From contig DAIEHO010000260.1 in assembly GCA_027353565.1 (NCBI GenBank), positions 1 through 7,604 of the forward strand: a DNA stretch of 7,604 nucleotides. The letters are read 5' to 3'. The position numbers and the translations under genes are program-made. This document shows positions 7,127 to 7,604 of the stretch, one piece after another. How positions within the stretch are numbered: the stretch's first letter is position 1; every line of letters starts with the position of its first letter. Under the pieces are notes generated by a model, which worked only from the letters and a program-made list of their open reading frames with translations, did no database searches and was not told the DNA's origin. Origin of the DNA: Propionibacteriaceae bacterium (GTDB lineage Bacteria > Actinomycetota > Actinomycetes > Propionibacteriales > Propionibacteriaceae).

Positions 7127-7132
7127 ACTGTA
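7127..7132 (-). promoter_or_regulatory. Candidate -10 element of pdtaS giving a leaderless mRNA
   Basis: On the minus strand TACAGT (TANNNT pattern) ends 8 bases before the A of ATG 7119. Transcription would start at or very near that ATG, which fits the lack of a ribosome site. No convincing -35 is seen. If this is correct, the alternative GTG at 7128 overlaps the -10 element and cannot be the start. Confidence 0.4.
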
Positions 7133-7143
7133 CCGACTCACGG

Positions 7144-7174
7144 TTGGTGGCTCCGGCATCCCCCGTGGCAGAAT
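7144..7174 (+). promoter_or_regulatory. Candidate promoter of the bL37 gene
   Basis: TTGGTG (7144-7149) and CAGAAT (7169-7174) resemble -35 and -10 elements with a 19-bp spacer, slightly longer than ideal. Initiation near 7181 would give a leader of about 46 bases before the bL37 ATG. This sits in the 107-bp divergent gap shared with pdtaS. Confidence 0.35.
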
Positions 7175-7226
7175 GAGCGTTCGTGCCCACGCAGTTCGGC
7201 GAGGGTGGAGACCTGAGGAGACCAGC

Positions 7227-7301
7227 ATGGGCAAGGGTGGACGAAAGCGTCGCGCTCGCAAGAAGAACGCCGCCAACCACGGCAAGCGTCCTAACGCCTG
7301 A
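7227..7301 (+). CDS. Ribosomal protein bL37 (24 residues)
   Basis: A complete 24-codon gene runs from ATG 7227 to TGA 7299-7301. It is preceded by a perfect GAGGAG ribosome site (7215-7220) at 6 bases spacing. The product starts MGKGGRKRRARKKN and ends NHGKRPNA, and about half its residues are Lys or Arg. It matches the short actinobacterial protein bL37 seen in mycobacterial 50S structures, which has the same length and the same NHGKRPN ending. It acts as a structural component embedded in 23S rRNA of the large subunit. It is a monocistronic gene: divergent from pdtaS, convergent with the anti-sigma factor gene, and followed by a strong hairpin. Its size makes it easy to miss in automated annotation. 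The alternative, a chance ORF, is unlikely given the family match, ribosome site and terminator. Confidence 0.93.
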   Translation: MGKGGRKRRARKKNAANHGKRPNA

Positions 7302-7313
7302 GTACAGGAACGT

Positions 7314-7343
7314 CGAAGCCCTCGTCCACGGACGAGGGCTTCG
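7314..7343. terminator. Strong hairpin terminator, bidirectional
   Basis: CGAAGCCCTCGTC (7314-7326) pairs perfectly over 13 bp with 7331-7343 around a CACG loop. It starts 12 bases after the bL37 stop and ends 12 bases beyond the stop of the opposing anti-sigma factor gene, so it can serve both. There is no T tract on the plus strand, which is common for actinobacterial terminators. Confidence 0.85.
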
Positions 7344-7355
7344 TGATGCTCCGGT

Positions 7356-7604
7356 TCAGGCGCGCTTCTCGATGCGCAGGCTGGAGACCCGCAACGAGAC
7401 GCGGCTCACGACCGTCTCCGGCGCCGGATCCGCCGTGCAGGCCCGCTTGACGAGCGTCTTGACGGCCATCCAGACCTCGGCTTGGTCGAGGCACGGCTCA
7501 CAGATGGCGATGTGCGCACGGACGGCTTCCTCCGTGGCCGAGTCGAGCTCGTTGTCCAGGAACTCCTGGACGTGCTCGAGGACCATCTCGCACTCTTTGG
7601 TGTG
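7356..7604 (-). CDS. Zinc-binding redox-switch anti-sigma factor, RsrA/RshA type, 5'-truncated by window edge
   Basis: The frame is open to the right edge and shows 82 C-terminal residues. It begins HTKECEMVLEHVQEFLDNELD and contains the ZAS motif HIAICEPC (His31, Cys35, Cys38 of the visible part), then LVKRAC with Cys56. Compared with Streptomyces RsrA as I recall it, the visible His1, Cys5, His31, Cys35, Cys38 and Cys56 correspond to H7, C11, H37, C41, C44 and C62 with a constant offset of six, so all known metal and disulfide positions are present. The family holds an oxidative-stress ECF sigma factor (SigR/SigH) inactive until thiol oxidation releases zinc and forms a disulfide. The sigma gene is normally upstream in the same operon and would lie just beyond the right edge. 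An ATG at 7586 would drop the Cys11 equivalent, so the true start is outside the window. The gene name rsrA or rshA depends on lineage. Confidence 0.9.
   Translation of the reverse strand, partial: HTKECEMVLEHVQEFLDNELDSATEEAVRAHIAICEPCLDQAEVWMAVKTLVKRACTADPAPETVVSRVSLRVSSLRIEKRA

Overview
The window is high-GC chromosomal DNA from an actinobacterium (Actinomycetota). The evidence is the all-in-one 2-oxoglutarate decarboxylase/dehydrogenase Kgd (OdhA), a WhiB-family iron-sulfur regulator, a PdtaS-type histidine kinase, the tiny ribosomal protein bL37 and an RsrA/RshA-type anti-sigma factor, all hallmark actinobacterial genes. Codon use strongly favours G/C at third positions. The order Micrococcales is a reasonable guess, but the genus cannot be decided from the sequence alone.

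Layout, left to right. Positions 3-584 (+) hold the 3' end of a polytopic membrane protein of the GT87/DUF2029 glycosyltransferase type. Positions 647-4528 (+) hold kgd, which fuses an E2 succinyltransferase domain to an E1 decarboxylase. Its stop codon is followed without a gap by a 57-residue gene of the DUF6104 type (4529-4702). A four-helix membrane protein of unknown function (4712-5125, -) converges on that pair and is divergent from whiB1 (5305-5556, +). The 179-bp region between those divergent genes carries two perfect inverted repeats and a -10-like hexamer. whiB1 converges on pdtaS (5644-7119, -). pdtaS is divergent from a 24-codon gene for ribosomal protein bL37 (7227-7301, +), which ends at a strong 13-bp hairpin. 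The hairpin is shared with the convergent anti-sigma factor gene (7356 to the window edge, -), whose start lies outside the window.

How the genes relate. kgd and the DUF6104 gene look like one translationally coupled unit for the 2-oxoglutarate step of the TCA cycle. The right half is a stress and redox signalling neighbourhood: an Fe-S regulator (WhiB1), a cytosolic sensor kinase (PdtaS, whose usual partner is the ANTAR RNA-binding regulator PdtaR, not seen here) and a zinc/thiol redox-switch anti-sigma factor (RsrA/RshA). As I recall, whiB1, pdtaS and rshA-sigH are also close neighbours in Mycobacterium tuberculosis, so this is probably conserved synteny.

I see no mobile element, CRISPR array, tRNA or rRNA, and no clear sign of an undescribed multi-gene system. 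The points worth a second look are two very small genes, the uncharacterised membrane protein, and the symmetric sites in front of whiB1. No gene-free stretch exceeds about 180 bases.
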